This document shows, piece by piece, positions 8,464 to 17,965 of a stretch of DNA of 64,000 nucleotides; the first letter of the stretch is position 1; the number at the start of each line of letters is the position of its first letter. The stretch is from Thiocapsa sp. (lineage in GTDB: Bacteria > Pseudomonadota > Gammaproteobacteria > Chromatiales > Chromatiaceae). The notes beneath the pieces were generated by a model. It did not search any database and was not told where the DNA came from. It worked only from the letters and a program-made list of their open reading frames with translations. A program made the position numbers and the translations under genes. The stretch spans positions 1-64,000 of the forward strand of contig NZ_JAJDNA010000048.1 of assembly GCF_022340925.1 (NCBI RefSeq), in the 5' to 3' direction.

Positions 8464-10217
8464 GGCGTCAGTCCGCTCTCAGAGGCCCGGTGACGGCCGA
8501 TCACCTCGTTCAGATAGTCATGCTCACGATGCTCCTGCAAAGCCGCTTCCCACACCTGCCACGCCTCTGCGCGGCGCCCCATCGCCCACAGGACCTCGCC
8601 GAGATGGGCCGCGATCTCTCCGTCATTCAGAAGCTCCAGCGCGCGTCTGAGGTAGCCGAGCGCCACCTCATGATTGCCGAGCCGGTAGTTGATCCAACCC
8701 ATGCTATCGAGGATCGCCGGCTCGCCGGGTTTGAGAGAATAGGCCTTCTCGATATGAGCCTTCGCCTCCTCGTATCGATCGGTGCGATCCGCCAGCGTAT
8801 ACCCGAGCGCGTTCAAGGCATCGGCGTGCTCCGGATCGATCTCGATGATGCGGCGGAAGTCCGCTTCCGCCATGTGGATCTGATCAAGCTTGACGGCCGA
8901 GAGCGCCCGGGCATACAGGAGATTTTCGTCATCGGGATAGGCGCTCAAGGCTGCGCCGAAGACCGCCATCGCTTCGCCTGCGCGCCCAACCTCCTCGAGG
9001 ATTTCGGCCTCGACCAAGTAGAGAACGACGGCGTTCTCGGGGGCTTGATCACGCAGCCGCTGGAGCATGTCGCGGGCACGCTTGACCTCGCCGGCCCTCG
9101 CTCGGAGGAGCGCCACCCGGATCTGCGCATCCATGGCGTTAGAGCCTTCCACCTTCGTATACCACTCGAGGGCGGCCTGCGTGTTCCCGGCGCGCTCCTC
9201 CGCCTGGCCGAGATAGAAGGACGCTTCATCTCGGCGCTCGCCGGTCTCGTACAGACGGGTGAAGTAGATCCGCGCCCCATCCAGATCCTCGAGCTGCAGG
9301 GAGAGGACACCGACCGCAAACAAGACGTCCGGTTCTTTCGGGCGGTTCCGGAGAAGGCGCTCGAACACCTCGCGGGCGCCGGAAAATTCCTGCTCTTCGA
9401 CGAGGAATTGCCCATACAGCATCCGCAGCGCCTGGTCGTCCGGGGTCTGATCCAAATATTCCTCAAGCAGGGACCTCGCCTCGCCTCTTTTCTCCTCGGT
9501 CAGCAGAAGCCTGACCAAGAACAGTCGCGGCTTGTTCCAGTCCGGGCGCAGCTCGATGGCACGGCGCGCGGCCGAATCCGCAATGGCGAGCTGAGATACA
9601 CTCGCCGCCACCATCGCGAGCGATTGCAGGGCATGGGCATTGTCGGGGAACTGGTCGACCAGCGCCTGCATCAGCTCGAGACGGGTTTCCGCGGTCGGCG
9701 CCCGCGAGACGATGGCAGCCGCATGCGCGAACGCCGAATCCGGATCGTCGGACGAGAGCTCGACAAGCCGCATCAAATGCAGGAGCGCCCCTTCCTGATC
9801 CGACGCCTGGATCCGCGCAAAGGCGCCAACCTGGTGCGCGGCGGCCGACTCGGGGTCGAGCTCCAGCCAGAGACGCACGCCCTGCTCCGTCGCCGCGGTG
9901 TTGTCGCCATTGATCGCGGCTCGGACGGCCAGCTCCGCCATCCGCGCGTCCTGGGTCAGCTCGGCCGCCTTCAGGTAATGGTCGAACGCGGCGTCCATAT
10001 CCCCGCGGCGGGCGGCGATCTCTGCCACCAGCACTGCATAGACCTGATCGGCATCCAGACCACCCGGCTCGACGGCGTGGGCCGAGACCGATGGCGCGCG
10101 CGGCGGCGCGGTCTGGGCGAGGACACCGAGATCGAAGAGCGATAGCGGGAGCATCAACGCGCCGGCGAGTAAGCGAGAGAATGAGCGTGGCATTGGTGTG
10201 ATTCGGCGAGCGACCAT
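8460..10217 (-). CDS. Secreted tetratricopeptide-repeat protein
   Basis: A 585-residue protein with an N-terminal hydrophobic signal segment (residues ~10-35, ending LGVLAQ). About fifteen TPR-like helix pairs follow throughout, for example the NALGYTLADRTDRYEEAKAHI region near the C-terminus. TPR arrays mediate protein contacts, probably in the periplasm here. Homologues often sit before lolB-ispE in related genomes, but here the gene couples directly to ispE. A second ATG at 10193 would also leave a signal peptide. A TATACT hexamer on the minus strand (10251-10246) may be its -10. The specific role is unknown. Confidence 0.85.
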   Translation of the reverse strand: MVARRITPMPRSFSRLLAGALMLPLSLFDLGVLAQTAPPRAPSVSAHAVEPGGLDADQVYAVLVAEIAARRGDMDAAFDHYLKAAELTQDARMAELAVRAAINGDNTAATEQGVRLWLELDPESAAAHQVGAFARIQASDQEGALLHLMRLVELSSDDPDSAFAHAAAIVSRAPTAETRLELMQALVDQFPDNAHALQSLAMVAASVSQLAIADSAARRAIELRPDWNKPRLFLVRLLLTEEKRGEARSLLEEYLDQTPDDQALRMLYGQFLVEEQEFSGAREVFERLLRNRPKEPDVLFAVGVLSLQLEDLDGARIYFTRLYETGERRDEASFYLGQAEERAGNTQAALEWYTKVEGSNAMDAQIRVALLRARAGEVKRARDMLQRLRDQAPENAVVLYLVEAEILEEVGRAGEAMAVFGAALSAYPDDENLLYARALSAVKLDQIHMAEADFRRIIEIDPEHADALNALGYTLADRTDRYEEAKAHIEKAYSLKPGEPAILDSMGWINYRLGNHEVALGYLRRALELLNDGEIAAHLGEVLWAMGRRAEAWQVWEAALQEHREHDYLNEVIGRHRASESGLTP

Positions 10218-10533
10218 CGACTGACAATCCTGATCCTGAGAACCCAGTATAACGAAGCGGTTCCGTCATTCGGTAACGGCTGCTGCGCCGACGCGGAACG
10301 CGCGTGAAGCCTGCGCTAAATCAACCTCCGAGCGGGTCACGCCGATCGGCCGATCCGCCTGTCAGCCCAAAGCTGCTAGCATTGGTGGTCCGCCACTCTC
10401 TCGCCGATCGCGAGGTCACCGGCCCTGAGCGAGCGCTGACGCGCTCGGCGACCGGCAAGCTCGCAAGCGGCGGGTTTTCACCGACTGGCGAAAGTCGGAC
10501 AATCCGGGCGATCATCATGAGACAGGTCCAACT
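10218..10533. other. Divergent intergenic region between the TPR gene and hemA
   Basis: This region must contain promoters for both flanking genes. Only a TATACT -10 candidate for the minus strand (10251-10246) is clear, and its -35 is not recognisable. No ORF here looks real. Confidence 0.4.
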
Positions 10534-11808
10534 ATGAAGCTGCTTGTCCTCGGACTCAATCACAAGACGGCGCCGGTCGATGTCCGCGAGCGATTGGCCT
10601 TCGGCCCCGACATCATGGCTGGAGCGCTGCGCGATCTGACCAACTGCAATGGCGTCGCCGAGGGGGTCGTGCTCTCCACCTGCAACCGCACCGAGATCTA
10701 TAGTGCGCTCCAGGACTGCTCCGAAGACGTCGTGCGGCACTGGCTCAGCCGCTTTCATGGTGTGGAGCACGAGAGGGTCGGTCCCTTCCTCTATGCCCAT
10801 GCCGGTCGCGACGCCGTCACACATCTGCTCCGAGTCTGCAGCGGACTGGACTCCATGGTCCTGGGCGAGCCGCAGATCCTCGGTCAGGTCAAGACCGCCT
10901 ATCAGACCGCCAGCAGCTGCACTGCTACCGGAAAGCTGCTCGGGCGCCTCTTCCAGCACGCCTTCTCGGTGGCCAAGACGGTCCGCACCGAGACGGCGAT
11001 CGGCAGCAGCCCGGTCTCAGTGGCCTTCGCTGCGGTCAACCTCGCTCGCCAGATCTTCAGCGATCTGTCCCAACAGACGGCGCTTCTCATCGGGGCGGGA
11101 GAGACGGTCGAGTTGGCCGCCCGGCATCTCCACCGGGCCGGAATCGCCCGCATCATCGTCGCCAACCGGACGGTGGAACGGGCCCACGAGCTCGCGGCTC
11201 AGTTCGATGGATTCGCGATCGCGCTCACCGAGATCGGCAATCACCTCGCCGAGGGCGACATCGTCATCGCCTCCACCGCGAGTCCCTTACCGGTCCTCGG
11301 CAAAGGGACGGTCGAGCGCGCACTGAAGAAACGCAAGCACCGCCCCATGTTCATGGTGGACATCGCCGTGCCGCGCGACATCGAACCCGAGGTCGGCGAG
11401 CTCAACGACGTCTATCTCTACACGATCGACGACCTGCAGGGCGTCATCGACGAGGGGCTCCGCTCACGACAGGCCGCAGCCGCTCAGGCGGAGGACATCA
11501 TCGCCTTCCACGCCGACGAGTTCATGGCCTGGCTTAGGTCGCTGGATGCCGCCGGTCTCATCCAGGACTATCGCCAACGTGCCGAGGAGCTTCGCGACGA
11601 TGTCCTCGCGCGCGCACACCGCCAGCTCGATGCCGGCAAGCCCGCCGCCGAGGTCATCAATTACCTCGCGCACACCCTCACCAACAAACTGCTGCACGCA
11701 CCCAGCTCGCGCTTGCGGCAAGCGGCCCGGGAAGGTGAGGCCGACATCCTGGTGGCAGCCAACGAGCTCTTCCAACTCGCTCAGAGCCGCCCCGACTCGG
11801 CCCCATGA
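10534..11808 (+). CDS. hemA: Glutamyl-tRNA reductase
   Basis: HemA reduces glutamyl-tRNA to glutamate-1-semialdehyde, the first committed step of C5 tetrapyrrole synthesis (heme, and bacteriochlorophyll in a phototroph). The 424-residue protein has [16 protein letters not shown], the catalytic cysteine Cys50 in [19 protein letters not shown] and an NADPH-binding [13 protein letters not shown]. It overlaps prfA by 4 nt (ATGA), giving the classical hemA-prfA-prmC operon. Confidence 0.97.
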   Translation: MKLLVLGLNHKTAPVDVRERLAFGPDIMAGALRDLTNCNGVAEGVVLSTCNRTEIYSALQDCSEDVVRHWLSRFHGVEHERVGPFLYAHAGRDAVTHLLRVCSGLDSMVLGEPQILGQVKTAYQTASSCTATGKLLGRLFQHAFSVAKTVRTETAIGSSPVSVAFAAVNLARQIFSDLSQQTALLIGAGETVELAARHLHRAGIARIIVANRTVERAHELAAQFDGFAIALTEIGNHLAEGDIVIASTASPLPVLGKGTVERALKKRKHRPMFMVDIAVPRDIEPEVGELNDVYLYTIDDLQGVIDEGLRSRQAAAAQAEDIIAFHADEFMAWLRSLDAAGLIQDYRQRAEELRDDVLARAHRQLDAGKPAAEVINYLAHTLTNKLLHAPSSRLRQAAREGEADILVAANELFQLAQSRPDSAP

Positions 11809-12884
11809 ACCCGTCGATCCGCCGGAAGCTGGAGCGCATCTCCGAGCGCTTCAGCGAGGTCACGGCCCTGTTGGCGGAATCCGAGACCCAGGCCGACCAG
11901 AATCGGTTTCGCGACCTCGGTCGCGAGTATGCCCAGCTCGAGCCACTTATGGCTTGCTATGACCGGTACCGCGACGCCGAGCGCGATCTCGCCGCGGCCG
12001 AGGAGATGCTCACCGATCCGGAGATGGAGGCACTCGCGCGCGAAGAGATGGCTCGGGCAAGCGACCGGCGCAGCGAGCTGGAGCCGGAGGTCTACCGGTT
12101 GCTCGTCCCTCCCGACCCGGACGACCAGCGCAATGTCTTTCTCGAGGTGCGGGCCGGTACCGGCGGCGCCGAGGCGGCGCTGTTCGCCGGCGACCTCTTG
12201 CGGATGTATCTGCGCTACGCCGAGATCATGAAGTGGCAGGTGGAGCAGATCGCCGAGAGTCCCGGCGAGCTCGGCGGCTACAAAGAGGTCGTCGTGCGCA
12301 TCATCGGCCAAGGTGTCTTCTCGCGGCTCAAGTTCGAGCCCGGCGCACACCGCGTCCAGCGCGTGCCCGAGACCGAGTCTCAAGGGCGTGTGCACACGTC
12401 TGCTTGCACGGTCGCCGTGCTGCCGGAGGCCGACACCATCGATTCCGTCGCGATCAATCCGAGCGAGCTGCGGATCGATACCTATCGCTCATCGGGCGCA
12501 GGCGGCCAGCACGTCAATAAGACCGATTCGGCGATCCGCATCACCCACCTACCTTCCGGAATCGTCGTCGAGTGCCAGGAGGAACGTTCCCAACACAAGA
12601 ATCGCGCACGCGCCATGGCACTGCTCCAGGCGAGACTCTTGTCCCAGGCCCGCGAGACCCAGGCGTCCGAGCAGTCTCGATCGCGTCGGCTCCAGGTGGG
12701 CAGCGGCGATCGATCCGAGCGCATCCGAACCTATAACTTCCCGCAGAACCGCCTCACGGACCATCGCATCAATCTGACCCTGTACAAGCTCGACGAGATC
12801 ATGACCGGCCAGCTCGACCAGGTCATCGACCCGCTCTTGCAGGAGTATGAGGCGGAGCAGCTCACCGCGATGCTGAATGGATGA
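11805..12884 (+). CDS. prfA: Peptide chain release factor 1
   Basis: RF1 recognises UAA and UAG and triggers peptide release. The 359-residue protein has the universal GGQ loop in [15 protein letters not shown] and a normal C-terminal domain. It overlaps hemA by 4 nt and prmC by 8 nt. The adjacent prmC product methylates the GGQ glutamine, a conserved functional pairing. Confidence 0.97.
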   Translation: MNPSIRRKLERISERFSEVTALLAESETQADQNRFRDLGREYAQLEPLMACYDRYRDAERDLAAAEEMLTDPEMEALAREEMARASDRRSELEPEVYRLLVPPDPDDQRNVFLEVRAGTGGAEAALFAGDLLRMYLRYAEIMKWQVEQIAESPGELGGYKEVVVRIIGQGVFSRLKFEPGAHRVQRVPETESQGRVHTSACTVAVLPEADTIDSVAINPSELRIDTYRSSGAGGQHVNKTDSAIRITHLPSGIVVECQEERSQHKNRARAMALLQARLLSQARETQASEQSRSRRLQVGSGDRSERIRTYNFPQNRLTDHRINLTLYKLDEIMTGQLDQVIDPLLQEYEAEQLTAMLNG

Positions 12885-13785
12885 CCCGCCCCCCCCGGAC
12901 TCTCGGACGCCAAGCCGGCCATCGGCCGCGGGTCCGCATGAGTCCGGCCCGCGCATCGATCAAATCCTGCGCGAAGCCGCTGCCGCCCTCGCCCTGATCC
13001 CCGACGGCTCACCCCGCTTGGAGGCGGAGCTGCTGCTCAGCCAGGCGACCGGCTGGCCGCGGACGCACCTGGTCGCCTGGCCCGAGCATCGCCTCGGGCC
13101 GGAGGCGCTCGGGGTCTTTCGCGAGCTCATGGCCCGCCGCCTGATCGGCGAGCCGATTGCGTACATTCGCGGTCGACAGGCATTCTGGAGTCTGGACCTC
13201 AAGGTCACACCCGACACCCTGATCCCGCGCCCCGAGACCGAGTTGCTGGTGGAAACCGCGCTCGAGCTGCTGGCAGCGCAAAGACGACTGCTGGTCGCCG
13301 ATCTCGGCACCGGCTGCGGCGCAATCGCCGCCGCCCTGGCGACCGAGCGGCCCGACTGGACCCTCTTCGCGACCGACCGATCGGAGGGGGCGTTGCGGAT
13401 CGCCCGCGAAAATCTCGCGCGGCTCCAGCTGAGCCGAGTGGTGGTGGTTCAGGCGCACTGGCTGAGGGCCTTTGCGGCCGGGAGCCTGGATGCCGTATTG
13501 AGCAATCCCCCCTACATCGCCGCAAGCGACCCGCATCTCACCCGCGGCGACCTCCGATTCGAGCCGCGCGGCGCCCTGAGCCCCGACGGCGATGGTCTCG
13601 GCGCCTGTCGTGCCATCGCATCGGAGGCATTCCGTTGCCTGCGGCCGGGCGGCTGGCTGCTCCTCGAGCACGGGCACGCGCAAGGCGCTGATGTACGTCG
13701 ACTCCTCACCGCTGCAGGGCTCCGGAGCCCTCGTACCCGCGCTGACTTTGCCGGTCATGACCGCGTGACCTGGGCGCATGCTTGA
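12877..13785 (+). CDS. prmC: Release-factor glutamine methyltransferase
   Basis: PrmC (HemK) N5-methylates the glutamine of the GGQ motif in RF1 and RF2 using S-adenosylmethionine. The 302-residue protein has the SAM-binding [10 protein letters not shown] and the active-site motif SNPPYIA. An N-terminal proline-rich stretch of about 25 residues before the conserved domain is longer than usual, so translation could begin later, but the overlap with prfA supports this start. Confidence 0.95.
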   Translation: MDDPPPPDSRTPSRPSAAGPHESGPRIDQILREAAAALALIPDGSPRLEAELLLSQATGWPRTHLVAWPEHRLGPEALGVFRELMARRLIGEPIAYIRGRQAFWSLDLKVTPDTLIPRPETELLVETALELLAAQRRLLVADLGTGCGAIAAALATERPDWTLFATDRSEGALRIARENLARLQLSRVVVVQAHWLRAFAAGSLDAVLSNPPYIAASDPHLTRGDLRFEPRGALSPDGDGLGACRAIASEAFRCLRPGGWLLLEHGHAQGADVRRLLTAAGLRSPRTRADFAGHDRVTWAHA

Positions 13786-13841
13786 GCGCGACCAGATCGT
13801 CGACATGGCGATCCCCGTGTGCATGCTCTCCCAAGGAAGAT

Positions 13842-13924
13842 GCTGATTTGCTGGCCGTCCTGGCCGAAAATCAGGCGGGGCTTCCTGCCCCTGCCGGGAA
13901 GCGCTGAATACTGCAGCGCTTCCC
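13842..13924 (-). repeat. Dispersed palindromic repeat, copy B
   Basis: Read on the minus strand, a near-perfect inverted repeat (GGGAAGCGCTG...CAGCGCTTCCC, 13924-13896) is followed by GGGGCAGGAAGCCCCG and a GGCCAGGACGGCC unit. This order matches copy D at 43299-43372. It fills the space between the convergent ends of prmC and plsC. Confidence 0.75.
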
Positions 13925-14064
13925 TAAGCACGAGCGGTTCAGACAAGGCGGCCGTCGAGGGCCAAGCCCGCGTTCGCCAGTGAGCCTCGAACCCCCGGTC
14001 GATTCGATCAGGCGGCCCCGCGCGGGGATGGGATCCCGATGGTCGGGGGCTGGGGCAACCTGCC

Positions 14065-14895
14065 TCACCCGGACGACGATCGCAGCTCGGATACCCTGGT
14101 CCGAATCCAGTGTTCGACGTCCTCCGTGAGACCCTTGGCGGTGTTCCCTTCACACGAAAGGGGGTCGCCCACGACCAGCCGGATGGTTCCCGGATAGCGC
14201 CAAATCGAGCGCGCCGGCCAACATTCGCCTGCATTGTGCGCAATCGGCAGGACCCGCCTCCCGGAACGGCATGCCAACATCGCGCCCCCCGCGTTGAACC
14301 GCCCGACCTGCCCAGGCGGTTGACGGGTTCCCTCCGGATAGATCACCACGCTGACCCCCTGATCGAGACGCTCCTGACCCACCCGTAAGATCGTCTTCAA
14401 TGCCTGACCCGGTTGCCCTCGGTTGATCGCAATCGGCCGAAGCAGGGCAAGTGCCCAACCGAAAAAAGGCACCCACAGGAGCTCGCGCTTGAGCACGGTC
14501 GCCTGAGGGGTGACGAGCAATTGAAGATAGAAGGTCTCCCACTGGCTCTGGTGGTTGGACAGGACCACGAACGCCTCGCCGCGTGGGATCTTCTCCAGGC
14601 CGCTGACCTGAATCTCGACGCCGTTGAGTCGTCTCAGCAGCCAGATGGCCGCTCGGGTCCACAGATTGACGAACCGATAACGCTGCTCGAATGTCTGAAA
14701 GGGGGCCAACGCAAGACTGAGCAGGCTATGCAGAATCCCCATCAGGTGATAGAGCACGAAGAAGGCCACGCTGCGCAGACGAACACCTGTGCCGGCCGAA
14801 CGCTCAGCGCCATCCCGGCCGAACGAACCGGGCCACGGGGATCTGGCTTCACGCTCGGACGCGATGCCCTTATCGGAAAGCTGTTCCTCGTTCAT
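14065..14895 (-). CDS. plsC: 1-acyl-sn-glycerol-3-phosphate acyltransferase
   Basis: PlsC acylates lysophosphatidate to phosphatidate at the inner membrane. The 276-residue protein has a hydrophobic segment at residues ~42-68, the catalytic NHQSQWE (the H-x4-E form common in proteobacteria), and the glycerol-phosphate-binding motif YPEGTR. The first ~40 residues are polar and variable, so a later start is possible. It stands alone, convergent with prmC. Confidence 0.9.
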   Translation of the reverse strand: MNEEQLSDKGIASEREARSPWPGSFGRDGAERSAGTGVRLRSVAFFVLYHLMGILHSLLSLALAPFQTFEQRYRFVNLWTRAAIWLLRRLNGVEIQVSGLEKIPRGEAFVVLSNHQSQWETFYLQLLVTPQATVLKRELLWVPFFGWALALLRPIAINRGQPGQALKTILRVGQERLDQGVSVVIYPEGTRQPPGQVGRFNAGGAMLACRSGRRVLPIAHNAGECWPARSIWRYPGTIRLVVGDPLSCEGNTAKGLTEDVEHWIRTRVSELRSSSG

Positions 14896-15113
14896 GCCGT
14901 TGGCGATCGTCGCTATTGATTCGCTCTGCCATCGAGCTGGGCCACCGGGCGCGGATCGGGCGGGCGGGACCGCGAGGCTCGCTTCTGATCAACCGCCTGC
15001 CAGGAACCCCGCCTCTCGGCCGCGGCATGCAACCCGGACTGCAAGATCAATGCCAGCAGGTAGGCGGGATTCCGCTTTGAGAATTCCCATGCCGCGATTA
15101 GCATAAGGATACC

Positions 15114-15524
15114 ATGGACATCTCAGACGCCGACCGCATCAAGCATCGCGAGATCGCCTTCCAGGAGATCCATCCTGACGCGAATCAAGCCCAGACCGCG
15201 GCCCGGTTCCTGAGAGATGTCGACGGCATTCTCAAGACCGAGGCGGCTGCCCCAACCCTTCTCAGGGTCAGCTACGACGTGCTTGGAACCACGCTTCAAG
15301 AGATCGAGGAGGCCCTCACCGAATTGGGCCTGCATCTCGACAACCGCCTGATGTACCGCGTCAGACGCGCCCTCTACTACTACACGGAGGAGACACTGCG
15401 CGCGAACTGCGGCTGTCCGCACGGCGACAGCAACTGCACCAGGAAGGTATTCGCAAAACGCTATGAGCTCATCGAGCACGGCTGCCGCGACCGGCGGCCG
15501 GAGCATTGGCGGCGCTATCTCTAG
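15114..15524 (+). CDS. Conserved-looking protein of unknown function with a cysteine cluster
   Basis: I do not recognise this 136-residue soluble protein. Residues ~55-80 (LLRVSYDVLG...EIEEALTELGLHL) read like a beta-alpha unit of a ferredoxin-like or HMA fold. The C-terminal third has CGCPHGDSNC, a plausible metal-binding knot, followed by a further cysteine. AAGGA lies about 5 nt before the ATG. It ends 6 nt before the moeB-like gene, so the two are almost surely co-transcribed. A role linked to sulfur or metal transfer is only a guess. Confidence 0.75.
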   Translation: MDISDADRIKHREIAFQEIHPDANQAQTAARFLRDVDGILKTEAAAPTLLRVSYDVLGTTLQEIEEALTELGLHLDNRLMYRVRRALYYYTEETLRANCGCPHGDSNCTRKVFAKRYELIEHGCRDRRPEHWRRYL

Positions 15525-15530
15525 CTCTGA

Positions 15531-16325
15531 ATGATCGAGCAGCAAAGCCTGCGCTACAGTCGCCACATCCTTCTTCCCGAGCTCGGCGCTCAGGGCCAGG
15601 CGCGGCTCGGAGCCTCCAGTGTCCTCGTGGTCGGACTCGGCGGACTCGGCTCACCCGCCGCAATGTATCTGGCGGCGGCCGGTCTCGGTCGGCTGGTGCT
15701 CGCGGATTTTGACGCCGTGGATCTCTCTAACCTGCAGCGCCAGATCATGCATACGTCTGCGCACATCGGCAGACCGAAGGTGGACTCGGCCAGGGTCGCA
15801 CTTGAGGCGCTCAACCCTGAGGTCGAGCTGATCGGCATCAAACGCAGCCTGACTGCGGAGACGCTGCCCGATGTGGTCGCCAAGGTCGACCTGGTCCTCG
15901 ACTGCAGTGACAACTTCGCCACCCGCTTTGCCGTCAACGCGGCCTGTGTCGATGCGGGTGTCCCGCTGGTCAGCGGGGCGGCCATTCGCCTGGAGGGGCA
16001 GGTGGCAGCCTTTTCGGGCCAGCCCGGTGGACCCTGCTACCAGTGTCTGTACCCTGCTGACGGAGGCGTGGATGAGGCCTGCTCAACCAGCGGGATTCTC
16101 GCGCCAGTCGCCGGCATTATCGGCAGTATCCAGGCGACCGAGGCAATCAAGATCCTGGCCGGACTCGGTCAGCCCTTGTTTGGCCGACTCTTGCTCCTTG
16201 ACGCATCTCTGATGCAGTGGCGCGCCCTGCGGTTGCCCGCCGATCCAAACTGCCCGATCTGCGCCGTCCAGGATCGCCGGACAGACAACGTAGGCCAGCG
16301 GGCCAGCCCCCCCCCGTCGCGCTAA
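15531..16325 (+). CDS. moeB: MoeB/ThiF-family adenylyltransferase
   Basis: E1-like enzymes adenylate the C-terminal glycine of sulfur-carrier proteins such as MoaD or ThiS. The 264-residue protein has the nucleotide-binding GLGGLGSP, FDAVDLSNLQRQ, DCSDNFATR, and paired zinc cysteines (CYQC and CPIC). MoeB and ThiF cannot be separated by sequence alone. A conserved GACSTSG-type cysteine (EACSTSGIL) is present. It follows the cysteine-cluster unknown by 6 nt and precedes a membrane unknown by 21 nt. Confidence 0.9.
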   Translation: MIEQQSLRYSRHILLPELGAQGQARLGASSVLVVGLGGLGSPAAMYLAAAGLGRLVLADFDAVDLSNLQRQIMHTSAHIGRPKVDSARVALEALNPEVELIGIKRSLTAETLPDVVAKVDLVLDCSDNFATRFAVNAACVDAGVPLVSGAAIRLEGQVAAFSGQPGGPCYQCLYPADGGVDEACSTSGILAPVAGIIGSIQATEAIKILAGLGQPLFGRLLLLDASLMQWRALRLPADPNCPICAVQDRRTDNVGQRASPPPSR

Positions 16326-16346
16326 CAAGACAGGACACCCCGCCTC

Positions 16347-16886
16347 ATGCGTTTCGACATCAGTCCGGACCAGATCAAGAAGGCCAAGGTTCCACACGAG
16401 CTCTTTCTGACCAATCTGATCGCCAACCACATCCTGCTGGCTGTCGCGTTGGGCGGCCTTGCCGGCAGCTTCCCCTGGGTCATGGTGTTCATCCCGGCCA
16501 TCTCTTTCGGCATTCTCGGGTTCACGCTGTGGCGCGCCAGACGCGCCGTTGCAATCGATCCCTGGTACGTCATGTGTCACTGGCAGGTCTGCGCGAGGCG
16601 CAGCCGTGTCTTCCTAGGGATGCTCAGCCTGCTCCTGTCCGCATTGCTGCTCGCCTGGGTCGGATACACCTACGGTGGGATGATGAAAGAGGCGGTGTGG
16701 GCGCTCGCTATCGGCGCCGGGATCCTGCCGGTGATGGTCACGATCTTGGTGCTGGTCATCATCGAATCCGATGCCCTCTATCACGCGAATCAGGCGAAGC
16801 TCCCGAGCTGGGTCGTCGAGCGCTTCCCGAACCCGGCGGCCAAGGTCATCGAGGAGGAAGCGCAGGCAGGCCATCCAACGGGCTGA
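16347..16886 (+). CDS. Integral membrane protein of unknown function
   Basis: A 179-residue protein with about four predicted transmembrane helices (residues ~22-42, 44-65, 90-113, 118-142), a short cytoplasmic-looking N-terminus and a polar C-terminal tail. I recognise no family. Two cysteines (CHWQVC) lie in the loop between helices 2 and 3. It is the third gene of the small operon beginning at 15114 and converges with ubiA. Confidence 0.75.
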   Translation: MRFDISPDQIKKAKVPHELFLTNLIANHILLAVALGGLAGSFPWVMVFIPAISFGILGFTLWRARRAVAIDPWYVMCHWQVCARRSRVFLGMLSLLLSALLLAWVGYTYGGMMKEAVWALAIGAGILPVMVTILVLVIIESDALYHANQAKLPSWVVERFPNPAAKVIEEEAQAGHPTG

Positions 16887-16980
16887 GATCGGTGACAAGG
16901 ATCCTCGGGCGGCGGCGTTTCCCGCATCGGACGCGGAAATACCCGTCCCCGATCAGCCGAGTGGACGCATCCGATCGGGG

Positions 16981-17892
16981 TCAGACGACATCGGCGAGGG
17001 CATAGTCCAGCACCAGCCCGACGAAGATCGCCATCCCAAAGTAGTTGTTGTTCAGGAACGCCTTGAAGCAGGATGCGGGCTCCCGCCGATGAATCAGCGA
17101 CTGCTGGTAGAGCGCAAGGACAGCGGCAATCACCAAGCCCGCGAAGAACCACAGGCCGCGACCGGCCAGGAGGCCGAGCCAGACAAGGAGTCCCAGCATC
17201 AGCACCTGCAACAGCCCGATCACCATCCGATCCAGGTCGCCGAAGAGGATGGCGGTCGATTTGATCCCGATCTTGAGGTCATCCTCTCGATCAACCATCG
17301 CGTACTGGGTGTCGTAGATCAGCGCCCAGATCAGCGTTGAGACGAACAGCAGCCAGGCATAGGCGGGGATTTTGCCGGTCACCGCGGTGAAGGCCATGGG
17401 AATCGCCCAACCGAAGGCGGCCCCCAGGAACAACTGGGGTACATGGGTGAACCGCTTCATGAACGGATAGATGATGGTCAGCAGCGCTGCAACCACGGAA
17501 AGGGCGACCGTCTGCCAGTTCAGAAACAGCACGAGGCCGAAGGCAAGGAGGCTGAGGACCACGAAGATCGCAACCGCCTCTTCGGGCGAAACGGCTCCCG
17601 TCGCCAACGGCCGCTGGCGGGTCCGGGCCACATGGCCATCGAAATCACGATCCGCGAAGTCGTTGATTGCACATCCGGCCGAGCGCATCAGCACCACGCC
17701 GAGGACAAACACCAGCACAATGTACCAGGGCGGTTGACCCTCTCCGGCCAACCAGAGCGCCCAGAGCGCGGGCCACATCAAGAGGAAGATCCCGATCGGT
17801 CGGTGAAGGCGCACCAGCAGCAGGTACCCGAGCAGGCGCTCACGCCAGGAAGGCAGACGCCGGCTGCCGCTCTTGACCTCGGGGAAGCTCAT
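16981..17892 (-). CDS. ubiA: 4-hydroxybenzoate octaprenyltransferase
   Basis: UbiA attaches the polyprenyl chain to 4-hydroxybenzoate in ubiquinone synthesis. It is a polytopic membrane protein with the two aspartate motifs NDFADRDFDGHV and YDTQYAMVDREDD. Starting at MSFPEVKSG gives 303 residues, the family norm. An ATG at 17979 would add 29 residues with no family counterpart and would overlap recG. The gene follows recG on the same strand. Confidence 0.94.
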   Translation of the reverse strand: MSFPEVKSGSRRLPSWRERLLGYLLLVRLHRPIGIFLLMWPALWALWLAGEGQPPWYIVLVFVLGVVLMRSAGCAINDFADRDFDGHVARTRQRPLATGAVSPEEAVAIFVVLSLLAFGLVLFLNWQTVALSVVAALLTIIYPFMKRFTHVPQLFLGAAFGWAIPMAFTAVTGKIPAYAWLLFVSTLIWALIYDTQYAMVDREDDLKIGIKSTAILFGDLDRMVIGLLQVLMLGLLVWLGLLAGRGLWFFAGLVIAAVLALYQQSLIHRREPASCFKAFLNNNYFGMAIFVGLVLDYALADVV

Positions 17893-17965
17893 CTCGCCAA
17901 TCGTGACCCGGTCCAATGTGAAAGATGGACAATGCCAGGCGATTATCGCACAGACTTCGATCCAA

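Noticed and set aside
8490-10145. A 551-codon open frame on the plus strand
   Set aside because: It lies wholly opposite the TPR protein gene, is rich in Arg/Gly/Leu and has no signal, motif or ribosome site. High-GC genes often leave such antisense frames.
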